From contig NZ_BAABED010000001.1 in the NCBI RefSeq assembly GCF_039539965.1, positions 3,162,001-3,226,000 on the forward strand: a stretch of 64,000 nucleotides of DNA, read 5' to 3'. Each line of letters opens with the position of its first letter. Position 1 is the first letter of the stretch. A program made the position numbers and the translations under genes. Positions 25,042-36,116 of this stretch are shown one piece after another. The DNA is from Arthrobacter methylotrophus (GTDB taxonomy: Bacteria > Actinomycetota > Actinomycetes > Actinomycetales > Micrococcaceae). Below the pieces are notes generated by a model. That model made no database searches and was not told where the DNA came from. It saw only the letters and a list, made by a program, of their open reading frames with translations.

Positions 25042-25977
25042 GTGGAGTACTTTCTGCAGATGCCCGTCTGGGCATCCTTCCAGCGTTCCCTCGGCCGCAC
25101 CGTGCACGAGGAGTCGGGTCCGGGATGGCGGTTCCTCGCTGTGGAGGAAAAGAACCCTGCGGGCAAGGTGATCTATACGCCCTACGGACCCGTCGCCGAT
25201 TCTCTGGAGGCCTTCGACGACGCTGTGTCCGCACTCGTGGCGATCGCGCGCCGCAGCCGGGCCGTGTGCGTTCGGATGGAACCGGTCGCTGCCGGATTCC
25301 AAGCCGTCGACGCCGCTGCGGTACTGGGCGCGCGTGGCCTGCAGCCGGCACCGTCCAACCAGCAGCCGGAATTGAGCTGGATTGTGGATTTGGAGGGCGA
25401 TTTCAAGGACGTCCTTGCGGGCATGAAACCCACCAACCGGAATCTGTACCGCAACATCCACAAAAAGGGTGTCACCTTTCGGTCTTCGCAGGATCCAGAG
25501 GAGATCTCGGTGCTTCTCAACTTCTTGCACATGACCGCGGCCCGCAACGGCTTCAAACCCCAAAGCGACGGCTATCTGAGCGCGGTGGCCCGCTCCCTCA
25601 TGCCGGCCGGTGCCGGCACCCTGTTCATCGCCGAACTCGAGGGTGAGCCCATTGCGGCTGCGCTCGCGTACGACTCCGCCGACACCCGTACCTACGCCCA
25701 CGCCGCACTAGACGATACGCACCGCAAGCTCAGCGCCGGCATCCCGTTGCTCGTCACGCTCATGGCGGATGCGAAGGACAAGGGGCTCAAGCACGTCGAC
25801 CTGTGGGGCGTGGCTCCGGAGAACGAACCCGACCATAAGTGGGCCGGATTCACGGCCTTCAAGAAGTCCTTCGGGGGCCGCGAAATCGCCTACCCGGGCA
25901 CGTGGGACCTTCCCGTCAACAAGCTCCGCTACGGCGCCTACCAGTTGACCCGGAAGCTACGCGAAAAGCTCCGCTGA
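25042..25977 (+). CDS. FemA/FemB/FemX-family aminoacyltransferase (peptidoglycan bridge)
   Basis: The 311-residue protein has the twin GNAT-like fold of Fem enzymes, which add amino acids from aminoacyl-tRNA to the lipid II stem peptide. Recognisable stretches are MKPTNRNLYRNIHKKGVTFR, the acetyltransferase-like PIAAALAYDSADTRTYAHAA, LMADAKDKGLKHVDLWGVAP and the C-terminal GFTAFKKSFGGREIAYPGTW. The coiled-coil arm of staphylococcal FemA is absent, as in the short FemX-type members. The GTG start follows manA by 3 bp. The amino acid it adds cannot be read from the sequence. Confidence 0.88.
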   Translation: MEYFLQMPVWASFQRSLGRTVHEESGPGWRFLAVEEKNPAGKVIYTPYGPVADSLEAFDDAVSALVAIARRSRAVCVRMEPVAAGFQAVDAAAVLGARGLQPAPSNQQPELSWIVDLEGDFKDVLAGMKPTNRNLYRNIHKKGVTFRSSQDPEEISVLLNFLHMTAARNGFKPQSDGYLSAVARSLMPAGAGTLFIAELEGEPIAAALAYDSADTRTYAHAALDDTHRKLSAGIPLLVTLMADAKDKGLKHVDLWGVAPENEPDHKWAGFTAFKKSFGGREIAYPGTWDLPVNKLRYGAYQLTRKLREKLR

Positions 25978-25996
25978 GCCCACCCCCTCCCCCTCG

Positions 25997-26057
25997 CGCG
26001 AACTGGCAGCAGATACCCTCAAACTCCGATTTTCCGGGCATCTGGTGCCAGTTCGCG
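25997..26057. repeat. Palindromic element A beside the DUF559 gene
   Basis: Arms CGCGAACTGGCAGCAGAT (25997-26014) and ATCTGGTGCCAGTTCGCG (26040-26057) pair with one mismatch around a 25-nt loop. The right arm encodes the last residues (RELAP) of the DUF559 gene, whose stop lies in the loop. Arms and loop resemble element B at 27040-27096. Confidence 0.85.
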
Positions 26058-26972
26058 GCGGGTAGACCGCGCCCGTCGAACCTTGTCTACCACTTCCGGC
26101 CGGGGCCCGAGCAGATCCTCATGGTGAACCCGGACTTCACGCCAACCCAAGCGCTCCGTCAACGTCTGGCGCTTGATGTCCCTTTGGTATTGCACGGCTT
26201 CCCCGTGATGACGGCCGTCGTACTGGAGGGCAATACGTTCCTTCACGTAGGCGGCATCGGGCCACACAGCGGCAGCGCCCCATTCGTTAAGGATGACGTG
26301 GTTCAGCGTAGGTTCAGGCAACCCTGCATGCAGCAATGTGAGGCGCATTTGCGTTTCCTGTGGCGAATCCGCGCCGACTCGAACCAAGTCCAGGGCCAGC
26401 CGAGCCTTGCGGACGCCTCGCATGCCGGGATGGGCTGCCACCATCGCCCTTAAATCGTCAATGGTTGCCAGTGCCCTGCGTGGCCTGGGATGGTTTTCGC
26501 CGTGTTCGACGACGATCGAGTCGCCCGCCGCGACAACGTCGCCGATGCTCATCAATTGGGCCAAGTCCAGCCACGTCCGCGCGGGCGAGGTGAGCCGGAC
26601 GCCGTCGAGCTCCATCACCTCACCCGGTTTGAACGTTAGTTGGTGCCCGACGACGTTCCGCCTCCGCGGTTTCCACCTCTCGCCCGAGCGGGCAAGGTGG
26701 ATTCGCCAGTCCTCTTCAAGGGCTACGGACAAACTGATGCCGTGGATCCGTGCCGCCGAGCCATGGCTAAGACAGCAATCGGGGTCGAGCTCCGCGTAAC
26801 CCCGCAAGTGTTCCGCGACCGTCCCCTTACTGTGCAACGGCAGGCGCAGTCCCCGCGACAGCGTGACAATTCCGGCGCGGCGCAATTGCTTCTGGCTCAG
26901 TCCAAGGGTCTCAGCGGCCGACGCCGGAAAGGAACCGTTTGGGAGCTGCGGGGGCATCGGAGTCCGGGACAT
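26019..26972 (-). CDS. AbiEi-like / DUF559 endonuclease-fold protein
   Basis: The 317-residue protein starts with a winged-helix-like region (ETLGLSQKQLRRAGIVTLSR), then an AbiEi-antitoxin-like middle (LTSPARTWLDLAQLMSIGDV). It ends in a Vsr-like DUF559 nuclease fold: SPQETQMRLTLLHAGLPEPT, then PDAAYVKERIALQYDGRHHG and LTERLGWREVRVHHEDLL. The Glu, Asp and second acidic positions expected for PD-(D/E)XK/Vsr catalysis are present. Such genes are common in Arthrobacter-like genomes without known function. No toxin partner is adjacent, so it is not an obvious toxin-antitoxin pair. It is bracketed by two related palindromes. ATG 26972 is preferred over TTG 26978. Confidence 0.75.
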   Translation of the reverse strand: MSRTPMPPQLPNGSFPASAAETLGLSQKQLRRAGIVTLSRGLRLPLHSKGTVAEHLRGYAELDPDCCLSHGSAARIHGISLSVALEEDWRIHLARSGERWKPRRRNVVGHQLTFKPGEVMELDGVRLTSPARTWLDLAQLMSIGDVVAAGDSIVVEHGENHPRPRRALATIDDLRAMVAAHPGMRGVRKARLALDLVRVGADSPQETQMRLTLLHAGLPEPTLNHVILNEWGAAAVWPDAAYVKERIALQYDGRHHGEAVQYQRDIKRQTLTERLGWREVRVHHEDLLGPRPEVVDKVRRARSTRRELAPDARKIGV

Positions 26973-27039
26973 GCTCAATTCTTGCCCGGCCTCGAGCCCT
27001 AAATTGGGTTATCCACAGGTAGGATTCCGGCGTTAAAAA

Positions 27040-27096
27040 CGAACTGGCAGCACACGCCTCCAAAATTCGATTCAGAGGGCAAGTGCTGCCAGTTCG
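27040..27096. repeat. Palindromic element B beside the DUF559 gene
   Basis: Perfect 14-bp arms CGAACTGGCAGCAC (27040-27053) and GTGCTGCCAGTTCG (27083-27096), with an inner GCCTC/GAGGG stem. The loop shares CCTC-AAA-TCGATT with element A. It lies about 68 bp upstream of the DUF559 start and just after the glpX 3' end. Confidence 0.87.
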
Positions 27097-27119
27097 CGCG
27101 GATCGGTGGGAGGACGAGC

Positions 27120-28154
27120 CTACTTGCGGGCGTAGCCTTCCCATTTGCTGGCCTGGTGCTCGCCCTCGACGAAGCGGATGGTGCCGGACTTGGAGCGCAT
27201 CACGATGGACTGCGTCAGGACCTTGTCCTTGGAGTAGCGCACGCCCTTGAGGAGATCGCCGTCGGTGATGCCCGTGGCCGCGAAGTAGCAGTTGTCGCTC
27301 GTGACGAGGTCGTTAGTGGACAGCACGCGCTCGAGGTCGTGTCCGGCGTCGATAGCCTTTTGCTTCTCTTCGTCACTGGTGGGCCACAAGCGGCCCTGGA
27401 TGACGCCGCCGAGGGACTTGATGGCACACGCGGCAACAATCCCCTCCGGGGTACCGCCGATACCCATCAGGGCGTCGACGCCGGTGCCGGAGCGTGCGGC
27501 GGCAATGGCGCCTGCGACGTCACCGTCCATGATGAACTTGGTGCGGGCGCCCGCCTGGCGGATTTCTTCCACGAGCGGACGGTGGCGGTCGCGGTCCAGG
27601 ATCATGACGTTGAGCTGGTTGACCTTGACGCCCTTGGCCTTGGCGATCAGGTGCAGGTTCTGCTTCACCGGCAGGCGCAGGTCCACCATGTCAGCCGCCT
27701 CGGGACCCGTGACGAGCTTCTCCATGTAGAACACGGCGGACGGATCGAACATGGCGCCGCGTTCGGCCACTGCCAGCACGGCGAGGGCGTTGTTGATGCC
27801 CAGGGCGGTCAGGCGGGTCCCGTCGATCGGGTCGACGGCGACGTCGCACTCCGGCCCCGTGCCGTCACCGACGTGCTCGCCGTTGAAGAGCATGGGGGCT
27901 TCGTCCTTCTCACCCTCGCCAATGACAACGACGCCGTTGAAGTGGACGGTGTGGAGGAACGAGCGCATGGCGTCAACGGCGGCACCATCAGCTTTGTTCT
28001 TGTCGCCGAAGCCAACCCAGTGACCTCCCGCAATGGCCGCGGCTTCAGTGACGCGGACAAGTTCGAGGGCCAGGTTGCGGTCCGGCTCATCGGTCCCGAC
28101 TGCGAGTGCGGGCGAGATCGTGGAATACTTCTGGGACATTGGCGCTGGAGACAC
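27120..28154 (-). CDS. glpX: Class II fructose-1,6-bisphosphatase
   Basis: The 344-residue GlpX-type enzyme hydrolyses fructose-1,6-bisphosphate in gluconeogenesis. Signatures: GFGDKNKADGAAVDAMR, VVIGEGEKDEAPMLFNGE, the metal site DVAVDPIDGTRLTALG and MGIGGTPEGIVAACAIKSLG. I placed the start at GTG 28154 because AGAGG lies five bases upstream; ATG 28139 (MSQKYSTIS) is the alternative, and the frame is open to 28199. It is divergent from a DUF4245 gene, the arrangement I recall as Rv1099c/Rv1100. Confidence 0.95.
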   Translation of the reverse strand: MSPAPMSQKYSTISPALAVGTDEPDRNLALELVRVTEAAAIAGGHWVGFGDKNKADGAAVDAMRSFLHTVHFNGVVVIGEGEKDEAPMLFNGEHVGDGTGPECDVAVDPIDGTRLTALGINNALAVLAVAERGAMFDPSAVFYMEKLVTGPEAADMVDLRLPVKQNLHLIAKAKGVKVNQLNVMILDRDRHRPLVEEIRQAGARTKFIMDGDVAGAIAAARSGTGVDALMGIGGTPEGIVAACAIKSLGGVIQGRLWPTSDEEKQKAIDAGHDLERVLSTNDLVTSDNCYFAATGITDGDLLKGVRYSKDKVLTQSIVMRSKSGTIRFVEGEHQASKWEGYARK

Positions 28155-28340
28155 GTGAACCTCTTCTTCGATGCGATTCGTGGGACCAGGAGTGGCCACA
28201 CTTGACGGCCTGGATGATTCCTCTACCAGTGATCATAGTCGCGGCCGAGCAGCATGGTCATGGGATGACCGGCTCTCAATACGTGCCTTGCGTGTGCCGG
28301 CCGTTGTGTATTAGCCGCTTGGATAAGGGACTATTGAAGC

Positions 28341-29060
28341 GTGAGTGATACGCAAGACAAAGCAACAGCCGCCACCCCCTTAAGCGATGACGGCCCCGGC
28401 CCCGTGAGCATCGACGACGGCAATCAACCGGCCGTCAAGCCCGTCATCGCGGCGAAAGCAGCCAAACGGGCGAACGCGTCAGTGATCGGCATGCTCATCG
28501 CGTTGCTGCTCTGCGTACTGGCATTCCTGCCGGTCGTCCTCATGAACCCCGCGCCGAAGAGCAACGGCTACAAGCCCAACGTGGATGTTGCCGGCAGTGC
28601 CGCCAACGCCAAAGATGTGGCAGGTTTCACACCTGTTGCGCCGGATACCGGCGACACATTCAGCCCAAACTACGCGCGCTGGATGTCTGGCACCGGCAAC
28701 GGGGTGCCCACTTGGGAAGTCGGATACCTCACTCCCAAGCAAGCGTTCATCGGCATTGTCCAAACTCGCAAGGCCAATCCCACCTGGATCTTTCAGCAGA
28801 CCGGTAATGCTCCGGTGACAGGCACTCGCAGCGCCGGCGGCCATGACTGGGAACTCCATGACACGGCCAAGGGCACCCGCAGCATGGTCCTGAACTATCG
28901 CGGAACCACAATCATCCTGAGCGGCACGGCAGGACTCGACGAATTCTCCACCTTGGCCGCGGCCGTGGTGAAGGCCGTGGACGCAGCCCCGATCCCTTCC
29001 CCGGATGCAAGCACGAAGCCCGGCGCAACAGTTTCGCAGACTGCTACCCCGACGCCGTAA
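28341..29060 (+). CDS. DUF4245 family membrane-anchored protein
   Basis: The 239-residue protein has a cytoplasmic head of about 45 residues, one transmembrane helix (VIGMLIALLLCVLAFLPVVL) and an extracytoplasmic domain. The domain shows the family pattern SPNYARWMSGTGNGVPTWEV, then KQAFIGIVQTRKANPTWIFQ and HDWELHDTAKGTRSMVLNYR. Function is unknown. Its conserved position between glpX and downstream central-metabolism genes is the only context. The start is GTG 28341. The stop overlaps the -10 box of the carbonic anhydrase gene, 9 bp before that gene. Confidence 0.85.
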   Translation: MSDTQDKATAATPLSDDGPGPVSIDDGNQPAVKPVIAAKAAKRANASVIGMLIALLLCVLAFLPVVLMNPAPKSNGYKPNVDVAGSAANAKDVAGFTPVAPDTGDTFSPNYARWMSGTGNGVPTWEVGYLTPKQAFIGIVQTRKANPTWIFQQTGNAPVTGTRSAGGHDWELHDTAKGTRSMVLNYRGTTIILSGTAGLDEFSTLAAAVVKAVDAAPIPSPDASTKPGATVSQTATPTP

Positions 29061-29063
29061 AGT
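29058..29063 (+). promoter_or_regulatory. -10 box of a probable leaderless promoter (carbonic anhydrase)
   Basis: TAAAGT ends 6 nt before the GTG at 29070 and uses the DUF4245 stop codon as its first three bases. Confidence 0.55.
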
Positions 29064-29069
29064 AGCGGC

Positions 29070-29684
29070 GTGGCCACTTATCTGACTCCTGCCCTTGCCT
29101 GGCGCCGTTTGCGCGAAGGAAATGAACGCTTCGTCGCCGGGGAATCCCTGCATCCCAACCAGGATGCCTCGCGCCGGAACTCCTTGGTGGAGGATCAGCA
29201 TCCATTTGCGGTGATTTTCGGCTGCTCGGATTCCCGCCTGGCCGCGGAAATCATTTTTGATCTCGGCCTCGGCGATGCCTTCGTGGTCCGCACGGCCGGG
29301 CAGGTGATCGACGACGCGGTCCTTGGTTCGCTTGAGTACAGCATCTCGGAGCTTCACGTTCCGCTCATCGTGATCCTTGGCCACGACAGCTGCGGCGCCG
29401 TGACAGCGACCAAGAGCGCCGTCGAGACCGGTGAAATGCCCGCAGGTTTCATCCGTTCCCTAGTGGAGCGCATCACCCCTTCCGTCCTCACGGCAATGCG
29501 CAACGAGCAGACGGACGTCAACGAGATGGTAGTGGAACACGTCAAGCAGACGGCCCGCCGCTTGGCGGACAGTTCCCGTGTGATTTCCGCCGCGATCGAC
29601 GACGGCCGGGCCGCCGTCGTCGGGCTGTCCTACAAGCTGGACGAAGGCCGTGCGGCGCTGGTTTCCGGGATCGGCGAGCTCTAA
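29070..29684 (+). CDS. Beta-class carbonic anhydrase
   Basis: The 204-residue zinc enzyme interconverts CO2 and bicarbonate. Zinc ligands are Cys and Asp in IFGCSDSRLAAEIIFDLG and His and Cys in LGHDSCGAVTA; the Asp-Arg dyad is in the first motif. VVRTAGQVIDDAVLGSLEY is also diagnostic. The enzyme may supply bicarbonate for carboxylations. A partial inverted repeat (CGAAAGCCGG ... CCGGTTTTCG, about 29694-29750) downstream may terminate it before fumC. Confidence 0.94.
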   Translation: MATYLTPALAWRRLREGNERFVAGESLHPNQDASRRNSLVEDQHPFAVIFGCSDSRLAAEIIFDLGLGDAFVVRTAGQVIDDAVLGSLEYSISELHVPLIVILGHDSCGAVTATKSAVETGEMPAGFIRSLVERITPSVLTAMRNEQTDVNEMVVEHVKQTARRLADSSRVISAAIDDGRAAVVGLSYKLDEGRAALVSGIGEL

Positions 29685-29769
29685 AACGAAAGCCGGAACC
29701 GCCCGGGACGGACGGTCATCAGCGGCCGTTGCTTTGCAAGCCGGTTTTCGGTCAAGCGGCCACCCGCCA

Positions 29770-29775
29770 TAAGCT
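29770..29775 (+). promoter_or_regulatory. -10 box of a probable leaderless promoter (fumC)
   Basis: TAAGCT ends exactly 6 nt before the ATG at 29782, with no ribosome-binding site between. Confidence 0.6.
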
Positions 29776-29781
29776 AGCCCC

Positions 29782-31218
29782 ATGACTTCCACTCAAGAAT
29801 CCAACGCGGCCGAGTTCCGTATTGAACATGACACGATGGGCGAAGTTCGCGTCCCCGTGAACGCACTGTACCGCGCACAGACGCAGCGCGCCGTGGAGAA
29901 CTTCCCGATCTCCGGCAAGACGCTTGAGCGCGCACACATCGAGGCCTTGGCACGCGTCAAAAAGGCTGCGGCCTTGGCAAACGCGGAACTGGGAGTGCTC
30001 GACGGCGAGCTCGCCGAGGCCATTGCCAACGCTGCCGATGAGGTTGCCGCCGGAAAGTACGACGGCGACTTCCCCATCGACGTCTTCCAGACCGGTTCGG
30101 GTACGTCCTCCAACATGAACACCAACGAGGTCATTGCGGAGCTGGCAACGCGCGCCCTCGCCGCCGCCGGGAGCGACAAGGTTGTCCACCCGAACGACCA
30201 CGTCAACGCTTCCCAGTCCTCCAACGACGTCTTCCCTACGTCGGTCCACGTCGCCGCGACATCGGCCCTGATCAACGACCTGATCCCGGCCCTCGAATAC
30301 CTGTCTGCTTCCCTTGACCGCAAGGCCTTGGAGTTCAAGGACGTCGTCAAGTCCGGCCGCACCCACCTCATGGACGCCACTCCAGTGACCTTGGGCCAGG
30401 AGTTCGGCGGCTACGCAGCGCAGGTCCGCTACGGCATTGAGCGCATCAACGCCGCCCTCCCCCGCGTTGCCGAGGTCCCCTTGGGCGGCACCGCCGTCGG
30501 CACCGGCATCAACACTCCGGAAGGCTTCCCGGAGCGCGTCATCGAGCTGCTGGCCGCGGACACCGGCCTGCCGCTGACCGAGGCACGCGACCACTTCGAG
30601 GCGCAAGCCAACCGCGACGGACTGATCGAGGGCTCCAGCCAGCTGCGCAACATCGCGATCTCGTTCATGAAGATCAATAACGACCTCCGCTGGATGGGTT
30701 CCGGTCCCAACACGGGCTTGGGCGAGATCTCCATCCCGGACCTGCAGCCCGGCTCCTCGATCATGCCCGGCAAGGTCAACCCCGTCATTTGCGAGGCATC
30801 CATCATGGTCTGCGCCCAGGTCATCGGCAACGACACCGCCATTGCATGGTCCGGTACCAACGGCGCCTTCGAGCTCAACGTCGGCATCCCCGTGATGGCC
30901 GCCAACCTGCTCGAATCCATCCGGCTGCTGGCCAACACCAGCCGGGTCATGGCGGACAAGATGATCGACGGCATCACGGCAAACGTGGAGCGCGCCCGCT
31001 TCCTGGCTGAGGCTTCCCCGTCCATCGTGACGCCGTTGAACAAGTTCATCGGTTACGAGGCCGCAGCAAAGATCGCCAAGAAGGCCGTCGCCGAAGGCTT
31101 GACCATCCGCGAGGCCGTGGTCTCCCTCGGTTACCTCGAGCGCGGCGAACTGAGCGAAGAGCAGCTCGACAAGGCTCTCGACGTCACCACCATGACACGC
31201 CCGGCCCACAAGGCCTAG
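29782..31218 (+). CDS. fumC: Class II fumarate hydratase
   Basis: The 478-residue iron-independent fumarase reversibly hydrates fumarate to malate. The superfamily signature [16 protein letters not shown] is complete, as are [40 protein letters not shown] and the catalytic His region [20 protein letters not shown]. It lies in a block (glpX, DUF4245, fum) shared with mycobacteria. A strong GC hairpin follows at 31244. Confidence 0.97.
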   Translation: MTSTQESNAAEFRIEHDTMGEVRVPVNALYRAQTQRAVENFPISGKTLERAHIEALARVKKAAALANAELGVLDGELAEAIANAADEVAAGKYDGDFPIDVFQTGSGTSSNMNTNEVIAELATRALAAAGSDKVVHPNDHVNASQSSNDVFPTSVHVAATSALINDLIPALEYLSASLDRKALEFKDVVKSGRTHLMDATPVTLGQEFGGYAAQVRYGIERINAALPRVAEVPLGGTAVGTGINTPEGFPERVIELLAADTGLPLTEARDHFEAQANRDGLIEGSSQLRNIAISFMKINNDLRWMGSGPNTGLGEISIPDLQPGSSIMPGKVNPVICEASIMVCAQVIGNDTAIAWSGTNGAFELNVGIPVMAANLLESIRLLANTSRVMADKMIDGITANVERARFLAEASPSIVTPLNKFIGYEAAAKIAKKAVAEGLTIREAVVSLGYLERGELSEEQLDKALDVTTMTRPAHKA

Positions 31219-31243
31219 CCTCCCGCTAGCCAACAAGCCAGCC

Positions 31244-31289
31244 CGACGGCGGCCGGCACCTTCCGCGCGGAAGGTGCCGGCCGCCGTCG
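31244..31289 (+). terminator. Perfect 21-bp hairpin after fumC
   Basis: Arms of 21 bp (cgacggcggccggcaccttcc and its complement) flank GCGC. It begins 26 nt after the fumC stop and separates it from the TetR/MFS pair. No T-tract follows. Confidence 0.8.
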
Positions 31290-31328
31290 TCGTATCGGGA
31301 GCATGCGTGTTCCGCCGATTTCCACTTA

Positions 31329-33763
<2,435 letters not shown>

Positions 33764-33769
33764 AGCTAG

Positions 33770-33848
33770 GGACATGCCCGGCCTTGGCTCGGACCAGTGG
33801 ACATATGGGGAATATGCCCAGTGCTCGGATGCAAGGCCGGGCATGTCC
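33770..33848. repeat. 79-nt palindromic element downstream of the MFS gene
   Basis: Perfect 17-bp arms GGACATGCCCGGCCTTG (33770-33786) and CAAGGCCGGGCATGTCC (33832-33848) enclose a 45-nt interior with its own imperfect symmetry (GGACATAT ... ATATGCCC). It may terminate the TetR/MFS operon. It differs in sequence from the other palindromes in the window. Confidence 0.85.
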
Positions 33849-33882
33849 ACTGGGCCGAACGGCGCACCTGACGCTTCTGGCC

Positions 33883-33888
33883 TAGGCT
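33883..33888 (+). promoter_or_regulatory. -10 box of a probable leaderless promoter (small membrane protein)
   Basis: TAGGCT ends 7 nt before the ATG at 33896. Confidence 0.5.
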
Positions 33889-33895
33889 GGAACCC

Positions 33896-34096
33896 ATGAG
33901 TTCAGAACCCGAAGAATCCGCGACCATCAGCCCGGCCGTTCGATGGGGATTAGGGGCAGTCCTTTTCAGCCTTCTGGCCGTCTCCATGGTCTCCGCCAAG
34001 GGCGAGTGGTGGACCATCGTGGGCGCTATTGCCTGCGGTACTGCCGCATGCCTCTTCGCTGCCCGCGCTATCCTCGCAGCCCGTCAATCGCGCTGA
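33896..34096 (+). CDS. Small two-helix membrane protein
   Basis: I do not recognise this 66-residue protein. It has a short acidic head, two transmembrane helices (WGLGAVLFSLLAVSMVSA and VGAIACGTAACLFAARAILAA) and a basic tail. A TAGGCT box seven bases before the ATG supports expression. It overlaps the convergent NUDIX gene by 13 bp. Role unknown. Confidence 0.65.
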   Translation: MSSEPEESATISPAVRWGLGAVLFSLLAVSMVSAKGEWWTIVGAIACGTAACLFAARAILAARQSR

Positions 34097-34557
34097 TACG
34101 CGACGGCGGAGCCTGGCTCCAGCGCAAGCCGGATGGTTTCGCGGTGGCCGGGGCTGATGTCCGGCAAGTCGTCCAGGGCAAACCAAGCCACCGCGATTGA
34201 TTCGTCGTCGTTGACACGTGCCTCTCCCGAGATATAACGGCATTTGAAGGCAATATCCAGGAAGTCGCAGACATCTCCGTTCGGATACGTGACCGGGCCG
34301 ATCACACCCACCGCCAGAATGCGCTCAGTTTCGGCCACCACGGCAGTCTCCTCGAAGATCTCCCGGATCAATCCGGGGGCCGGGTGCTCCCCCGGTTCCA
34401 GCATTCCCGTAATCAGGGTCCAGCGGCGGTTGTCGGCCCGTTGGCACAAAAGGACCCGGTCCTCGTCGTCCAACACCACGCCGCGAACGCCGGGCAGCCA
34501 CAAAGGGTCATTGCCGATCTTCTCGCGGATTTTCAGGATGAACTCGGGGATCGCCAC
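34084..34557 (-). CDS. NUDIX hydrolase
   Basis: The 157-residue protein hydrolyses a nucleoside diphosphate linked to another moiety. The Nudix box reads GMLEPGEHPAPGLIREIFEE followed by TAVV. The Gx5Ex7REUxEE core is intact, but the Gly of the final xGU position is Ala. The N-terminal IPEFILKIREKIGNDPLWLP resembles NAD/ADP-ribose or MutT-like actinobacterial members; the substrate is not assignable. The start is taken as GTG 34557; the frame is open to 34713 but that extension reads through upstream sequence with no family similarity. Confidence 0.87.
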   Translation of the reverse strand: MAIPEFILKIREKIGNDPLWLPGVRGVVLDDEDRVLLCQRADNRRWTLITGMLEPGEHPAPGLIREIFEETAVVAETERILAVGVIGPVTYPNGDVCDFLDIAFKCRYISGEARVNDDESIAVAWFALDDLPDISPGHRETIRLALEPGSAVAYQRD

Positions 34558-34672
34558 TGCCTTAGCCCGCTTTCGTCGAAACAGCCAAACCAACAGTAGA
34601 GCGAGTATCCCATCAGGGACGCCCGAAGGACAGCGGTGGGGCTGCTCCCACTGGTGCCTTCCGCCGCCGTCG

Positions 34673-35254
34673 TCAAGCAGGCAGCGCAAGCATCGCCGCC
34701 GCGGCGCCGGCAAGCATGAACGGCCCGAATGGAATAGAGGATTTCAGGGTTCCCCGCCGGGCAGCCAGGATTCCCAGGCTCCACAGCCCGCCGAAGAGGA
34801 ACGCCGCAAACGTCCCGGCAAAGACGTGCGCCCAACCCAAATAGCCAAGGTAAAGACCGAGCACGCCCGCCAGTTTAACGTCGCCGAAGCCCATTCCCGG
34901 CGGATACGCCAAACGGAGGATGAAATAGAACACCCAAAGGACAGCTCCCCCGGCCACGATCCCCAAGGCCGGCACCCCCAGGAAGGAGGCACCGCCGTCG
35001 GGCGTGTTCCCTGCCGCTCCGCCGGCGAGCCCTCCTGCGGCTCCGCCAGCCAGGGTGACGGCGATCGCAGCCCCGAGCAGCAACACCCCGGCGATCGCAT
35101 ACGAAGGGAACACGATCCGGTTTGGCAACAGGTGGTGACGGACGTCAATGACTGTGAGGCGGGCAGCCATGATCGCAAAGTACACACATGCTGCGAGCAG
35201 CAGCCAGAAGGCCGGGAAGCTGGTCCCCCACAATTCGCCGAGTCGTCGGATCAC
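34673..35254 (-). CDS. Prepilin peptidase (type 4, A24 family), minimal form
   Basis: The 193-residue membrane protease has the two catalytic aspartates in TVIDVRHHLLPNRIVFPSYA and PPGMGFGDVKLAGVLGLYLG. It lacks the N-terminal Cys-rich methyltransferase domain of PilD, so it should cleave prepilin/Flp or Tad-type leader peptides without N-methylation. An Ala/Gly-rich loop (AGGAAGGLAGGAAG) is low in complexity. No pilin or secretion genes are nearby, so its substrates are encoded elsewhere. Confidence 0.9.
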   Translation of the reverse strand: MIRRLGELWGTSFPAFWLLLAACVYFAIMAARLTVIDVRHHLLPNRIVFPSYAIAGVLLLGAAIAVTLAGGAAGGLAGGAAGNTPDGGASFLGVPALGIVAGGAVLWVFYFILRLAYPPGMGFGDVKLAGVLGLYLGYLGWAHVFAGTFAAFLFGGLWSLGILAARRGTLKSSIPFGPFMLAGAAAAMLALPA

Positions 35255-35301
35255 CCTCGGATGCTATCGGTTTTTCGAAACCCGCGCCGGTCACGCGCGC
35301 C

Positions 35302-35307
35302 TAGACT
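35302..35307 (+). promoter_or_regulatory. -10 box of a probable leaderless promoter (unknown 256-aa protein)
   Basis: TAGACT ends 6 nt before the ATG at 35314, which favours that codon over the GTG at 35308. Confidence 0.6.
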
Positions 35308-35313
35308 GTGGAT

Positions 35314-36084
35314 ATGGGGTCCTACAGTGCAGAAATCCAAGGCAGCCCGGACGCCGACATGTCCTCCGTCTTCCGAAATCTCTGCCGTTCCTCACCGTGG
35401 AAATGGACCAGTTTGAGGTTCGAATACTTGGACCGGCCGGGCAACGCAGGAGACACCGTGCGCGCTTGGCTGCGCAGGCCGGGTGCCCTCCGGCTTGAAA
35501 CCATGGAAGGGACGTTGCTGCACAGCACCACCGGCATCAACGACTCCCGCGACGGGCTATACCTTGGTTCCAAGCGCAAGTCGTGGCTCTTGCCGGCCCA
35601 TTTGGTGACCCCGGTGTACGACTCGGGAGGGCTCGTCCGCAGACGCCCCGAGGCGGCGTACGGCGAACCATCCTTCGGCAACGGGAGGCTGGCGGCCGCC
35701 CTCGACCCCGTGGAACTCTCCGGAAATGCGCCGGTGCCCATGGAATTTCCGGAATCCAACCGGGTGGCCCTCGGTCCCATCCGAGAAGTGGATCACGAGG
35801 GTCGTCCGGCGCTGGAAACCATCGCGACGCCGGGACACAGTTACGTGGCAGCCGATCCGGGCAGGCCGCTCTGTTTTCCCGGGCGCACGCTCTTGCGGGT
35901 GGATTTGGGAACAGGAGTGTGCGTTTACAGCCAGTCGCTCGACGGCGACACTGCGGGCCAGGGGCATTGGATGCGGGTCCTGGGTGTGGACGAATACATG
36001 CTCGATGATTTATTCCTCGCTGAATCGATGAACCTCACCGACGTCCGGAAGCACATCAGCTGGGACCTCGGCCCCCACGCTTGA
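35314..36084 (+). CDS. Uncharacterised 256-residue soluble protein
   Basis: I do not recognise a named family. The protein has no signal peptide or membrane segment and is rich in beta-forming stretches: SSPWKWTSLRFEYLDRPG near the start, VRAWLRRPGALRLETMEGTL, then CFPGRTLLRVDLGTGVCVYS. The spacing loosely recalls LolA/LppX-like half-barrels, but it lacks the export signal those carry. It is divergent from the prepilin peptidase and followed by a repeat array. Coding quality (codon bias, promoter box) supports a real gene. Confidence 0.72.
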   Translation: MGSYSAEIQGSPDADMSSVFRNLCRSSPWKWTSLRFEYLDRPGNAGDTVRAWLRRPGALRLETMEGTLLHSTTGINDSRDGLYLGSKRKSWLLPAHLVTPVYDSGGLVRRRPEAAYGEPSFGNGRLAAALDPVELSGNAPVPMEFPESNRVALGPIREVDHEGRPALETIATPGHSYVAADPGRPLCFPGRTLLRVDLGTGVCVYSQSLDGDTAGQGHWMRVLGVDEYMLDDLFLAESMNLTDVRKHISWDLGPHA

Positions 36085-36116
36085 ACACCGGCTAGGTGAC
36101 CAGGTGCCAACAGGAA

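Noticed and set aside
26019..26972. Type IV toxin-antitoxin pair
   Set aside because: The AbiEi-like protein has no adjacent AbiEii-type nucleotidyltransferase toxin, and neighbours are fem and glpX.
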